From assembly GCA_015680685.1 (NCBI GenBank), contig MNCI01008852.1, positions 988,585 through 1,052,584 on the forward strand: a stretch of DNA of 64,000 nucleotides, given 5' to 3'. The position numbers were made by a program, and so were the translations under genes. Under the pieces are notes generated by a model. That model ran no database searches and was not told the origin of the DNA. It saw only the letters and a program-made list of their open reading frames with translations. The stretch is from Gnetum montanum. Taxonomy: Eukaryota > Streptophyta > Gnetopsida > Gnetales > Gnetaceae. Of this stretch, positions 12,877-24,677 are shown in pieces (position 1 is the first letter of the stretch; each line of letters starts with the position of its first letter).

Positions 12877-12894
12877 TAGCATCATTGCTAGGGA
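12877..12894 (+). other. Decayed primer binding site, tRNA-Asp type
   Basis: The 18 bases tagcatcattgctaggga start one base after the LTR end. The tRNA-Asp-complementary site of many plant gypsy elements reads tggcgccgttgccgggga. Every difference is a C-to-T or G-to-A transition, several at CpG or CHG positions, which fits methylation-driven decay. It would have primed minus-strand DNA synthesis. Confidence 0.65.
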
Positions 12895-13022
12895 CTTTAG
12901 TTAGCAACATGCACTACCTGGAAAGTTAGTAAAATTATTCAACAACATTGTAATGAACCTTAAAGTCAAAATCATTAAACAAAATAATAATAACAAAAGC
13001 ACACTATTTCCTAAACACTAAC

Positions 13023-14362
13023 ATGACTTCTTCTTGTAGGGAAGATTCTTCACCACTATTCATGAAGAATTCCAATCCAAGGCATGATGGCCCAAAACCA
13101 CCTGTGCCATAATAATGCAAAGTGATATATATGCATCTAGATGAGTACTCTTTATATTTCACATTCATCCTATGCTAGGATGAACAACTATAGTGGAGGA
13201 ACATGGAGGACAACATCGTGCTACCTCCTGATCGATCAGTTCTTGTGATGTTGCTCCACAATCTCATGAGATTCGACATCACAAGACTCGATGTTGAGTA
13301 CAAGGTTTAAGATCATACCTATGGGGATTATCATCCCATAGAGGCATAGAGAAAGAAAGATCGATAGATGGAGTCCTGCTATGAGGCATCAAAAGACAAA
13401 TGGTTTAGAAACCCCTTATTCTTCCTAGGCCAAAAGGAAGGGAAATACCTCTTCTTAGTAATTTCTCAATACACTGACTCTCCTCCTCTCCATGATGCAG
13501 AGGCCCTCAATCAATGTCTACAATCCACTTTAGATAATCCTAGTTTTGGAAAGAATGGATCCCATGATCATAGGACCTCAAAGGAAGGGAGTCAAGGTAG
13601 GAACAATGATAAGCATCATGATATGAAAAACATGGTGATTGTGGTAGGAACCAAAGAAGAGGGAGTAGAAAGCATCATTCTAGTGCTGGTTCTTCTTCCT
13701 CTTCACCTTCATCATCCTCAACATCTTCTTTCTTCTTCAACTTTGACCTAAGCCATAGGGCAAGAGACCATTATGGAGATTATCGATAAGACAAAGATGA
13801 CCATAGATCCCACTAGAATAGTAGAGACTAGGGGCATGGGTAATCAAGGGATGCCCACCATAAAGAAAGAAGGGATAGCATAGGGCATCATAGGCATCAT
13901 AACCATCAAAAGGGCCATGAATATGATGAGCATCTTCTTACCACTAGAAACATGCTAAGCATTGCAAAGGTGGGGATACTCGAAAGGTACATGAAGGATA
14001 GCTAGATTAAGTGGTTGGACATGAACAATATTCCTAAGTTCAAAGGGGGATATAATTCTAATCCAAAGAATCATCTCCAAGACTTTCATGATGCATGTGT
14101 ATTATAGAATGTAGTGAATGAATGACAGAAATCAAAGCTATTTCCTAGGACACTCATCAAGGAAGTTGAGAGTTGGTATCGATCCTTGGAACCAAGATCA
14201 AGTTGATAATGGAGTACAATGCTTGAATTTTTTAATGACAAATATCAAATGTACTCCCAAGTGTCTAACTTGAAAAGGTAGATCCAAGGTTGGAAACAAG
14301 GTACACATGAGTTCTTAGATGCAGCCATGGGCAAGTATTACTCTCTATTTCATTGATGCCCA
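13023..14362 (+). pseudogene. Gag relic of element A2, N-terminal part
   Basis: An ATG at 13023 shares its frame with the open stretch 13368-13751 (127 codons), broken only by a few stops. The retrotransposon Gag core is read at about 14035-14362 as NPKNHLQDFHDAC, then KLFPRTLIKEVESWYRSLEP and FFNDKYQMYSQVSNLKR. This matches the plant Retrotrans_gag pattern (HLxxFxxxC, LFPxTL, WYRSL, F..KY). The frame ends abruptly at FH-stop-CP at 14362, where a family-C LTR begins. The missing C-terminal half plausibly resumes at 60550. Gag would form the cytoplasmic particle. Confidence 0.7.
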
Positions 14363-15781
14363 TGTAGTGACTAAAAACCTTAGTTTTTGGAGAAATCGAG
14401 AATTCCAATGAAACATCATTAACTCTAGATCCCAAGGGCCTCTATGTGAAAAAAGATCTAAGGTGCCTTGGACAGTCTAGTAGATCACCTAGGGACTTAA
14501 GAAGGGCAAAATGAGATAATAGAAATGAAAATATAAAATGTATATCTAACAATAAATGCATTAAAAATAAAGTAAATAGATTTGAATTATATAAAAATGG
14601 AACTATAAACTTTATTCAAAAATAAAAGTAGAGTCTAGAAATGTGTACAAAGTTGTGCCTAAGAGAAGATCAGGGGGTTCATTTGGGTAGGGATTCAGAA
14701 TCTATTGAAACTACTACAATCAACTTCACAATCTAAAGGCTTTGACACTCTCGATGCTTTCAAACCTTGGCTACTCTTACACTAGATTTGCAACATTGTC
14801 GATGAAGGAAATGTGAGATGTGTGATGGGGTTTTGTTATCAAGAAGATTCACATTAGGGGGTAAAGATCATAATTCTAAACATTGGTACCTAAATTAATA
14901 GAAATCTAAAAAATGGTAACAATGGCTATGGAGGCTCCACACTGAGGATTCAAGAGCTTGTGCATATGCAAGATTGAAAGAGCTCTTGAATGTAAAATAT
15001 GCCTAAAATGTGAGTGTGGAATCCTTTCATGGTCTTGGTTCTTAGGTTTTATGGGGTTTTGGGCCACAAATTTGGCTAGAAATTCTACTTGATTACTGAC
15101 AAGTTCCTGCTACATACAAGTGTCATGGGTGTTCAAATTCAACGAGGTTACTATGTATGGTAAGTGTTATACCTCCATAACATCAAAGTAATTTCATTTA
15201 CTAAAAATAGTATATGATAATTTCATCCTCGTTGGCTCTTTCCACCCACTCTAGGCCTTCCAACAACAACATTGAAGTGTAGGGTCAATGCTAGTGTTGG
15301 TGCAATGTTGAAATATTGGGCCATGTTTGAGCAACACTAGGTGGATGAAGTGACAATGATGGGGGTAAGTGTTATACCCCATTCTTCCTCATATCCTCAC
15401 CCCCACCCCCCTTATTGAACATGGTTGATGTCATACACTCCAATAATAGGTGTAGGTAAGTAATACCCCCTAGCAGGCATCTCTAGCATGAAAAATGTTA
15501 TACCCTTTATAAAACCCATCAGAATGTCAATTATGGCATTCCAAAAGTTATTTTAAACCCTCCTAAGCCCAAATATAGGCATGATATGAACTTTTTCACT
15601 TGGGAGATGAGGCTTTAATCACTTATGAGGCATTTTTCAGCCCCAAATGTATAAAGTATGTGAGAATGCACCTCATGGGTTACAATTTGTACATTTACAA
15701 TGAAGTTTAGCCTTAGGTTTCATGCAATCAAAATTACATGGCCAAGAAAAGGTTATAACATGCATTTTTTATGGTGTTTCA
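14363..15781 (-). repeat. Family-C LTR (3' LTR of the minus-strand element)
   Basis: Read on the minus strand it begins TGAAACACC and ends ...cactaca, with a purine-rich tract just outside the start. It is similar along its length to 59149-60549 (same strand) and 30279-31839 (opposite strand). Shared landmarks include the caat/gataatgcattaaaaataaa-type segment near 14565, a C-rich block at 15395-15415 (G-rich on the sense strand), and the segment near 15600 reading cttatgaggcattttt. Confidence 0.7.
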
Positions 15782-16849
15782 TTGGCTCCTCTTTATTGGT
15801 ATCTAAAGGATTGACCCTATAAGCACCAACAAAGAATACAAAATGTCATTGCAAGTCCATCATCAACATCCCTTCTATGTGCTTGATTCAGCTGTGTTGA
15901 ACCATGCCAAAGAGTGCTTGTGATGATGGGATAAGGATATGATGAGGAAATGATCATAAAGTTATAGGAAAATGGTTATGAGGGTTAATAATGTGCTTCA
16001 TATTTGACATCATGGCTATGACACTAACATGTTGGTTATCCATTGGTTTTGACACTTCATGTTTCTAAGACATTGGTCACTCAAAAAATGCATTTTAGGA
16101 TCTAACATCTTGCTCCAAGGTTTTTTTTTATTACTAGGATTCTCCGTTTACATCTTTGGAGCCATCTATTTGGGCTTTTGGTCTTCATAGACTATTTTTC
16201 TTCTTGGCAGTTTGCTTTCCTATTTTTTTATGAGGTGAAACCTTCATTGGGTTTCTCTGTGAAGATTGATTCTAACATGGTTTTCCTAATGGAAGAGATG
16301 TGTTACATCCAATAGACTTAATGGTTTTCCCATCAAGAAAAATATGTTATCCTTGATCGACTTAGTTTGGTTTTTTGGTTGAATGAGATGTGTTACATTC
16401 AATGGACTTGATGATGGAGCATGACGAAGGAATGTCATATGGTCATAATGCATCAGTGTTAGACATAGGTCAACATTTTTATTTAGGGCAAGGAAGGCTA
16501 TAATAATTTTATGGGTTTGGGTTTGAGAAGATGATAATAGAAAATGATGTGATACAAGCACTCTTGACACAACATGACAAATGCATTGAATCTTGCACAT
16601 TGAAGTCATGTGATGACTTGCACCTTCACAATGACTTTTTAGGCTTCATCTTAGAAGCACAACTTCAAGAGAATAAGAAAACTTGTTGGTACAATACAAT
16701 GCATGAGGCCACATATAATGATAAAACTAGGCTACCATAAATCACCATGTTACAATTTTTAACAATTCCCATGTTGTGTAAAAGATGGTCATGTAGGCTT
16801 GCTTGTTGTTATCAAGATTGTTAACTAGCTACATGTAGTAAGATTTAGA
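15782..16849 (-). other. Family-C polypurine tract and 3' non-coding region
   Basis: On the minus strand the sequence next to the LTR reads aataaagaggagcca, a polypurine tract. The next kilobase shows no gene, but it is clearly similar to 29130-30278 of copy C2 in opposite orientation, so it belongs to the element. A long non-coding stretch between integrase and the 3' LTR is a known trait of Tat-type elements. Short frames here, such as 16286-16609, have no domain motifs. Confidence 0.55.
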
Positions 16850-18180
16850 TAGGAATTATTGATTGGATTGGCCAATTCATTTCCATCCATGTTGGCTATC
16901 CTGAATGCTCCATTGTTGTAGGCCTTAGTGATCAAGAAAGGTCCTTCTCGATTGACTAAGAATTTATTCGCATGCTCATGGATAGCTTTAAGGACTAGGT
17001 CCCCCTCCTTGATCTTATGTTAGTTTAGGTTATGGTGGTGTTGCCACTTCTACCTCTCCTGGTATCACTTAATGTGAGCCAATGTCCACACTTGTTGCTC
17101 CTCCATCAAGTTCAGGTTCATGATCTGTAGTTGCTTGCATTGTTCATCATTGATGAAGTCAAATAAGACTACTCAAAGCAATGAAATCTATGATTCAAGA
17201 GGTGAAAAAAACTTCAAAACCATAAACCAAGATATAAGGTGTTACAACAATTGCTATTTGGAATGTTGTTCTATAGGCCCAAAGTGCATGAATAAGCCAC
17301 TAATGTCATTTGTTCTTGCTGTTTTTTAATGTCTTTTTGGGCAAGTGGATGATGACCTTATTGCTTGCTTCTACTTTTTCATTAGATTGAGGGTAATATG
17401 GTGATGAGAAGGAATGCTTAATGCCTAGTTCATGACAAAATTTTCTTATTTTCTAACTACTAAACTATGGTCCATTGTTTATGTCTATGGTCATAGGTAG
17501 GTCAAAATGGACTATTATGTTATCTAGTATAATCTATATACTTGTTCAGAAATTGTCCTTAGGGGAATAGCTTCAACCTACTTATTGATGTATTTAGCTA
17601 CAATAATGATAAAGCTATGCCCTATGGAAGACTTAGGCATTATAGGTTTGATGATATCCAACCCCCATCATTAAAATGGCCAAGTTATCTAAGTGGTGTG
17701 TAACTTAGTTGGTGGTACATGTATGAGGTTGCTATGTTGTTGGCATGTGTCACAAGTCTTAATCTTCTATAGGTAGTTTCTTTCCATATAGGACCAATAA
17801 TAGCTTAATTGTCTAATCTTAGAAACCATAGATCTAGGTCCTATATGCCCCCACATATATCCTCATGAACCTGCTCTAGCACATTGTCTTTGCAAATGAC
17901 ATTACCTAACTCTTGAAGACATAGTGTCTCCACTTCTTCAATGAGAAGACTAGTGCTTGAGAATACTTCTCCACTTCAGTGTATCAGGTCTCATGGGCAA
18001 CTAATGCATGGCTAAGTTAGTAAATTAACATCTCTACTTCATCATCTCACATCTGATAGAGTAGATAGGTAATAAATGCATTAGTGATAGCAAGGCAGAT
18101 GTAAAATGGTTTATCCTCTTGCAGAGGATAGACTATCAATAGTTGTACCAACTCTTACTTAAGGTTTTTAAAGGCTTATT
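16850..18180 (-). pseudogene. Integrase and RNase H relics of the minus-strand family-C element
   Basis: Read on the minus strand, VHEDICGGHIGPRS followed by SYYWSYM and THA/C marks the HHCC module (about 17745-17870). NNGP followed by a stop marks the decayed DNGPQF catalytic block (about 17465-17485). A C-terminal segment reads GPFLITKAYNNGAF and NMDGNELANP (about 16860-16960), matching copy C2 at 29000-29100. RNase H traces lie toward 18180. All frames are interrupted. The order RT, RNase H, integrase is Ty3/gypsy. Confidence 0.65.
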
Positions 18181-19374
18181 GGCATTAAGTCGTCCACTCA
18201 TAGTGAACTCCTTTCTTAAGCAAGTGTTGCATGGGTTGTAACTTATCCATAATCCTAGTTATAAACCTATGGATAAATTTTAATCTATCTTGTAATCCCC
18301 AAAGCTCTGTAAGTTTAGTTGGTGCTTCCAAGTTCGATATGGCCTCAACCTTATCAAGATCGACACATATTCCCACTTCAGATACTACAAAGCCAAGAAT
18401 CTTACTAGTTTTGACAACAAAGACACACTTCTTGGGATTAAGCCTAAGCTCATACTTAAGGCATCATTCAAGTATAAGGTCAAGGTCACACGTATGGTCA
18501 TTAACCACTTTGGATTTAATAATTATATTATTTACATAATCATTAAGCAAACCTAGCATATAATCATTAAAGATATACATCATAGCTCTTTGGTAGGTTA
18601 TCCCTATGTTCTTAAGGCCAAAATACATCATAGTATAATAAAAGGTACCCCAAGGGATCATGAGGGTCATGCTAAGTTGATGTTCTAGGTTGATCTTAAT
18701 CTGGTTGTATCTTGAGAGCCCATCCAAAAAGGACAATAAGGCATGTCTAGCTATAGAATTGATAAGTTGGTTAATACTAGATAAAAGGAAATCATCCTTA
18801 ATGGTTGCCTTATTTAGGTCTAAAGAAATCAATCCAAACTCATATACTCTTGCTTTTTTTAAAAGACTACCACTATGTTGGATACCCATTCTACGTAATC
18901 AATAGCTCTAATGAAACCATCTTGGTATAGTTTTGTGATTTCATCACAAACTACTAAGGCCAAATCAGGTCTAATCTTGCAAACTTTTTTCTTAATTGGT
19001 CTAATGCTAGGATCTAGTATGATGTTATGTTGTACTAAATGTGGATCTAGGCCTAGCATATCTTCATATGACTAGGAAAATGTCTTAATGTTTCCTTGCA
19101 TGACCTTGGTGTTGTCTTGAGCCTATTGAGGTTCTAGTGAGGAACTAAGTTTTAGGATCTTGTCCTTACCACTTTGTGTCATGATAGGAACGTCAACTAG
19201 AGAGTCTTCAGTAATGTCACTAGCCTCTAGGTTAAGGTTTTTAACTAGGATTTCAGGCCATTCTAAAGGTTCTTGTATCAAGGCTATGTGGCCGACAAGA
19301 TTCTTAGGCTCAAGATTTAGGAAATTAGGATGAATACAGCATTCAACATTACCGTGAGGCCCAATTAGGCTCAA
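18180..19374 (-). pseudogene. Reverse transcriptase relic of the minus-strand family-C element
   Basis: The open stretches 19374-19123, 19059-18859, 18889-18464 and 18376-18185 give a nearly complete RT. Seen in order are IRPIKKKVCKIRPDLA, DGFIRAIDYVEWVSNIVVV, a palm region with ISLDLNKAT and FGLKNIGITYQRAM, and NDYVNNIIIKSK where YVDDIIVKS is expected, so both catalytic Asp residues have become Asn. Then come EAPTKLTELWGLQDRL and FIHRFITRI. Copy C2 carries the same blocks on the plus strand with YVDD intact. Confidence 0.75.
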
Positions 19375-21060
19375 AGGAAAACTAATTTATTCTCGAGTAC
19401 TCATACTCTAGTCTTACATATAACGCATAAGCACATTAAGTGGCACATGGGTAAAGATGAGTAAATAATGCCAAAATGCTATGAAATTATGCAAATACAT
19501 GCTACATTAATGCTAAAGTGTAAACAAGGCTAACCAAGGCCAAAGGAGGTAAGTGCAATGTAATAAGGTCATACAAAGATCAAATAAAGGTTAATCAAGG
19601 TCTAAACTAGTTGAAACATAATAGAAGTATGAAAAATAAGGCATAACTTGGTCAACTAAGGCTACAATTTTACTAGTTTAAGGCCTTAGTATGCCATGAT
19701 GCCAATTTTAGGCCTTAGCAAGCCATGGCTATATGGTATCAAATGATGGTTAGGGAAGGTCAAACCTCATCCTTCAACACTAATTAAAGGCTAAACAAGG
19801 ATCAACATAGGCTATAATAGAGAAAATAAGGTAAATATAGTTAGATCAAAATAATGTAGATGTTAAACAAGGTCAAAAAGGTATAACAAGGTCAAAATGG
19901 ATCAAAACACTTTGAAATAAGGCCAAATCAAGCAAAATGGAGTACATATGATGAAACACAATTAAAACATGTCAAAATTGGTTAGATCTTACTAATTTTA
20001 GGCCTTAGTAGGCATGGTTCAAGGTTACAATGGTGATAGATGAGTTTGGGCATCTATTGGAATCATTTTGAGGCTTGTTAGGCCAAAAATAAAAATTTTT
20101 AGGGCATCCACACTGGCCAGCATGGGTGGGGTGATCCCCATCATGGGTGCGGTAGCTAGGTGGCTATCTAGGTTTGTTTTGAGCAATTTTCGAATCTTGA
20201 TGACTTGCATGGTCAACGTAGTAGATTGGGGAAGGAAATAGATGAATTATAGCACCAATTTCAACCTCTAGGAACCTTCATTGGAGTGCCCTAGCCCTTG
20301 AACACATCAAGCATTAAATAGATGTCTTGGTCCTGGAGAATAAGTAGTATACTTATATAAAGATATATAACTTAGTAAAATCAATGTTTGTCATTGAAGA
20401 GTAACTCTTATATATAACTTAGCACTATCAATGCTAGGCATTGGATAGTAACTCATTATTGATCAATGGATAAATGACCTTGGAACCCATCAAGCATGCT
20501 CGATTATTTTACACTTTATAGGGAATTCAGTTGAGCTATTAAGCCTATGTGCTATTATGTGTAGTGATATTCAGATGGTACGAATTTGAGTATTTTTTGA
20601 CTCTTGATGGCTTGCATGGCCAATGTAGTAGATTGGGGAAGGAAATAGATGAATTTTGGCACCAATTTCAACCATTGGGAACCTCCATTGAAGCCTGGAA
20701 GTGCTACCCATGCTAGAGCCATTTTGGCCAATGTGGCCCCAACATGGATACCAATGAAGTGACTTTTGTGGAATCCAAAGAGCCAAAATTGGGGTTCTAG
20801 GACCTTCCTAAGGCAACGTAGGGGTAGATCAGTCAAGATTGGCTATTTTGGAGGTCAAAACTAGTGAAAATGCAAGTCTTGAGGTTATATCCCCTAGAGC
20901 CATGCTGGCCAATGTGGATGGGAGGGGGATCTGCATGGATGATCTAGATCACTGTGAATATCTTTTACATAATTTCATAGTATTTTAGCATTATTTACTC
21001 ATCTTTACCTAGGTGCCACTTAATGTGTTATGGCTGACATGTAAGAGTAAAGTATGAGTA
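19375..21060. repeat. Centre of the head-to-head family-C arrangement
   Basis: The two C pol regions diverge from this block. Its edges are inverted copies: about 19380-19490 and 20965-21075 share, in opposite orientation, a run with tttactcatctttacc and ccacttaatgtg. The interior is not palindromic. It holds two direct repeats about 410 bp apart (near 20170-20295 and 20580-20705) sharing gtagattggggaaggaaata, and a roughly 46-bp tandem duplication at 20361-20455 (tatataacttag...agtaactc). No convincing gene is seen. Confidence 0.55.
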
Positions 21061-21084
21061 CCTGAGAGCAGATCAATTTGTCAT

Positions 21085-21576
21085 TGAGTCTAACAAGGCC
21101 TTGTGGTGATGTAAAATGCCGTATCGACCATAATTACCTAGATCTTGAGCTTGAGAGTCTTTTAGACCACATATCTTTTATTGAGAAGACTTTAGAATAG
21201 CTTGAAAGTCTAGTTAAAACCATTAACCTAAATGTTGATGACATTATTGAAGACTCTTTGGTTGAGATTCCTATCATGACAAATAGTGGTAAGGAAAAAA
21301 TGCTAAAACTAAGTTCTTCACTAGAATCTCAATAGGCTTAAGACATCACCAATGCCCTAAAATACAATGTTAAGGCATTCACTTAGTCGTATGAAGATAT
21401 GCTAGTCCTAGACCAATGATTAGTTCAACACAACATCATACTATACCCAAGCATTAGACCAATTAATCAAAAATTACACAATATTAGACCTAATTTGGCC
21501 TTGTCGATTAGCAATAAAATCACAAAACTCTACCAAGTTGGTTTCATTAGAGTTGTCAACTATGTAGAATGAGTAT
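21085..21576 (+). pseudogene. C2 pol, segment upstream of and entering RT
   Basis: Reads HNYLDLELESLLDHISFIEK, NVDDIIEDSLVEIPIM and KLSSSLES, then LVQHNIILYPSIRPINQKL and KITKLYQVGFIRVVNYVE before the insertion. The same sequence order is found at 19374-19060 on the minus strand. The SIRPIxQK...KLYQxGFI part is the start of gypsy RT; the first part is the linker between protease and RT. It is cut at 21581 by the F element. Confidence 0.65.
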
Positions 21577-21581
21577 CCAAC
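21577..21581 (+). repeat. Left target site duplication of insertion F (ccaac)
   Basis: The bases ccaac at 21577-21581 recur at 26254-26258. Removing the insertion plus one copy restores the family-C RT frame, matching the uninterrupted copy at about 18870 on the minus strand. A 5-bp duplication is the usual signature of LTR-retrotransposon integration. Confidence 0.8.
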
Positions 21582-22858
21582 TATTGGAAACCCTTTGGGA
21601 TTGAACTACCAACATTGGGCCTTCGGTCTCGTGACCATGATCATGAGAAACAAAGGTGTTCTTCAAATAGGGTTTAGGTCTTTGTTGGTCTTTGGCAACA
21701 CCAAGGTCCAGATACCTCCAAATAGACTCAATGGTTATGAAACAAATTAAATGTGAATATGTGTTTGCTATTGTGAATGTTGAAATGGTTGGGTTGGATA
21801 TGAAACTGTAATTGGTTATCATAAAACAAACTTTGTAGAATATTGTGAGCTGTTGAAAGTTCCTATTTTGTCAAATCACTTAGTCTATAGAGTCCCTAGA
21901 GTACATTACTTGTAACAAATAAAATTTCACAAAAATGTTTAAGCACAATTCTACCAATCTACTCCTAATTTCCCCTAGAGAGAGTTCTATAAAAAAACTA
22001 TAAATATAGCAAAATTCAATGGATTTTAGAAAGAGAAAAGAAAAGAAAGTAGATTTGTGTGGAATCTCAAACATTTAAGCAAGATAAATTGACATGAGGA
22101 AATACTTCGCAATAAAGTTATTCCAATTTAATCTATTATGAACCATCTAAACCTTCTAAGCTCAACAAACAATTTCATAAAAGACACTTTAATTTAACTA
22201 CCAAAACATTTTGCAAATGACAAAGTACAAGCTTATATTTGGATAGATAAATATTAGTTAAGAATTGCAAACAATAGAACTTCTAGAAAAATTTGACAAT
22301 TTCAAGATTGCAATATTAAGATAATAAACTTTATAAATAAAGAAGCTATTTTAGTTATCTCAAAGTATCAAAGATTTTCTAGATTCCCTAAATATAAATA
22401 GAAAATTTCTATAAGACATTACTATTAAATTTCTCAAGATGCTTTTCTAATACAACATAAGCTCTTATTTGACAATCTTAATAGAAGTCTAATATTGTGC
22501 AAAAAAAAAGCTATAAGGGCAACCTAGAAAAATCCCAAAATTAAATGCCAATCATGACACTATCTAAACTATTACCTAAGTAATTAAAACAAAATAGGAA
22601 AAAATAAACTCACAAGATTAAAACAAAGTAGCTAAATTGATGCCTTTAGCAAACCATGCTTTACAAGAAATCTTCAATATCTTCAAAGTTGCTTTCTCCA
22701 ATCCCCCTTTGATTCTACCCTTAAAGCTCCTTTTATAGTAGCTTCAAAATAGTTACAATCATCATAGGAGATTAAGGTTAGTTACAACCATTAAGGTAGT
22801 TTAATTATAACTACCATAAGAAGTTACAAATTCCTTGAAAATTAATACTATAATTGGT

Positions 22859-22874
22859 CATACTTGGTAGTTAC
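22859..22874 (+). repeat. Left 16-bp target duplication of the LINE
   Basis: catacttggtagttac at 22859-22874 is repeated exactly at 24224-24239. A 16-bp exact direct repeat flanking a LINE ORF2 fragment is the expected mark of target-primed reverse transcription. Confidence 0.9.
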
Positions 22875-23997
22875 CCTCCTCCAATTAAGGCTTCATCAAG
22901 CATTTCCTAAAAATAAGCCCTTCTGGAAAGACATCCATTTCGTTAATTGGATTCTTTCCCCCCTCACTATCATTCTTTCCGGATCTCATGTTTTCAAAAG
23001 CATTTGGAGGGCCTGGCAAATTGTACACACTCACATAGACTGGACTAACGTTAAAACCAACCCTACTATCCTCTCTAAAGTGTGTCCGTGGTGGTTACCT
23101 CTGTCGCCCGCTCCCCTTGCTATCACAAATGCTAAGGTGGCTACCTCGTGGTATCGAAAAGGTGTCATTTCCTTGAATTGTCTTAGGCTGGCTAGTCGTT
23201 GGATTTCAGGGGTTGAGTTTAACACTTTGTATGGGGAGTCGGCTGCAATGAACTATTGCCTAGTTCAGATTTACTCTTTTCTCCACGGTCACTGGCACCT
23301 GGATGTTACAGTGCAAAGCCTTTTTCATGGCCTTCAATGGCTTAATGGGGTTAAACTCTTGCCCTATTGGCCATATGTCCCCTTTCATCTCATGCACGAC
23401 CCATCTGAAGTCATTCAACGTTGCAATAAATATTGGCACAAACAAGAGTCAGAAACATTTTGGATCCCTCTCTTCCAACTTATTTGGAAACTTCCAACCC
23501 TCCCCAAAATTAAGCAATTCCTTTAGTGTCTTCTCCACCATGGTCTTCCTATTGAAAAACGTCTAGAATATCTTGGGATTCCTAATCCCACTTGCCCTCT
23601 ATGTGGTGGACAAGATGACTTTGTCCATGTGTTTTGGCAATGTTCCTTTGCTCAACATGTGTGGCAGTGGACTTCTAAAGCTTTTCCATCCTACAAGCTA
23701 TCTCAAGAGGAGGCCATATTCGGATTCTTGAACATTACTTCTACTAATCTTAATTTTCTGTGGAAAGTTATTAGGCCTATTATTTTATATTATATTTGGA
23801 AGCGAAGATGCAATGTTCTATTTCAAAAGACAGAGTATTCTAACAAATGTTTGCTTACCAGGTTGGAGATGTTGCAGATCTTTCGCCTCACCTATTTTCA
23901 ACTCACATCTCAAGCATCCAAGTTCAATCTGGACAGTCATCAATTGGTTCATCTCCTGCAGCTATGGGAAAGACCTATGTGTTTTAGTTACACTTAG
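22875..23997 (+). pseudogene. LINE ORF2 C-terminal fragment with zf-RVT-like domain
   Basis: Open from about 22864 to 23526, then one stop (LPKIKQFL-stop), and the same frame continues after it through 23997. The N-terminal portion reads WKDIHFVNWILSPLTI and WRAWQIVHTHIDW. After the stop come CPLCGGQDDFVHVFWQC and FAQHVWQW, the conserved CPxC...H.FW.C...W zinc-binding module found after the RT domain in many plant LINE-derived proteins. The endonuclease and RT domains are missing because of 5' truncation, so it cannot move by itself. The frame would end at 23997. A single in-frame stop in about 370 codons shows it is much younger than neighbouring gypsy relics. Confidence 0.8.
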
Positions 23998-24223
23998 CAT
24001 CAAATTCTATGTCATTCTATTTTGTAAAAAGCTAGTCTGTGCGAACATTTGGTTGTGTCCCAACTTGGGGTACCTCCTCTAATACTAGTTTATTTTTAAG
24101 GTGTTTCCCGAGTGTCATTCACGATGCTCTCAGTTTTCCCCTTCCCTTAACCCTATGACTTATTCAAGTTGTTGTAATTGATGCACCTTTAATTTCAATA
24201 AAACTTCTTTTCGGGGTCCGACC
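22875..24223 (+). mobile_element. 5'-truncated LINE (plant non-LTR retrotransposon), 1.35 kb
   Basis: Flanked by an exact 16-bp target duplication. It carries only the C-terminal part of ORF2, is more GC-rich than its surroundings and is far less decayed. The 3' end is not poly(A): it reads aataaaacttcttttcgggg followed by tccgacc and then the duplication. The long target duplication and 5' truncation fit target-primed reverse transcription. Its good preservation and position inside F make it one of the youngest insertions in the window. Confidence 0.85.
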
Positions 24224-24239
24224 CATACTTGGTAGTTAC
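24224..24239 (+). repeat. Right 16-bp target duplication of the LINE
   Basis: Exact second copy of catacttggtagttac. It follows the LINE 3' end (...ggggtccgacc) directly, which fixes the boundary. Confidence 0.9.
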
Positions 24240-24677
24240 AACCACCGTTTTCTTTGAAAATGTGTTATATAGTAATATTGTGTAGGAATTTTAAAAAAAA
24301 AATTCATTCTGACATTTTAAGAGCCAGCAAGGATGCATCCCAACGCTGTCAACCATTGCTGCCCGCGCCTCGCTCGTGCTATAGAAATATCATGGTAGGT
24401 AAAACCACCTCTGCGCTCGGTCCATCGCCCCACATACTTGTATTCACTCACTGCCACTCTGCCTGCCATAAATATTGCAAATTCGCACAACAATCCGAAT
24501 CCGATGACCATGCTCCCGCTACGCCTATGCCGCTACGTTGTTTATACATGTTCTTGTCCGCAGTTGTGCGCTCTGCAACAGATCCGAAATAACAAACCTA
24601 AGAACACTGCACAGCTTGCTCGGCGGAATTGGAGTCTTGGACGAAGCCAGAAAACTAACGGATGACAATAGAACGGT

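Noticed and set aside
13368-13751. A free-standing 127-codon gene
   Set aside because: It shares its frame with an upstream ATG at 13023, lies just after an LTR and primer site, and precedes the Gag core, so it is part of gag.
21880-22500. Host gene in the AT-rich part of insertion F
   Set aside because: Frames are short, low in complexity and not conserved in character. The first 340 bp match the other F copy as non-coding LTR-like sequence.
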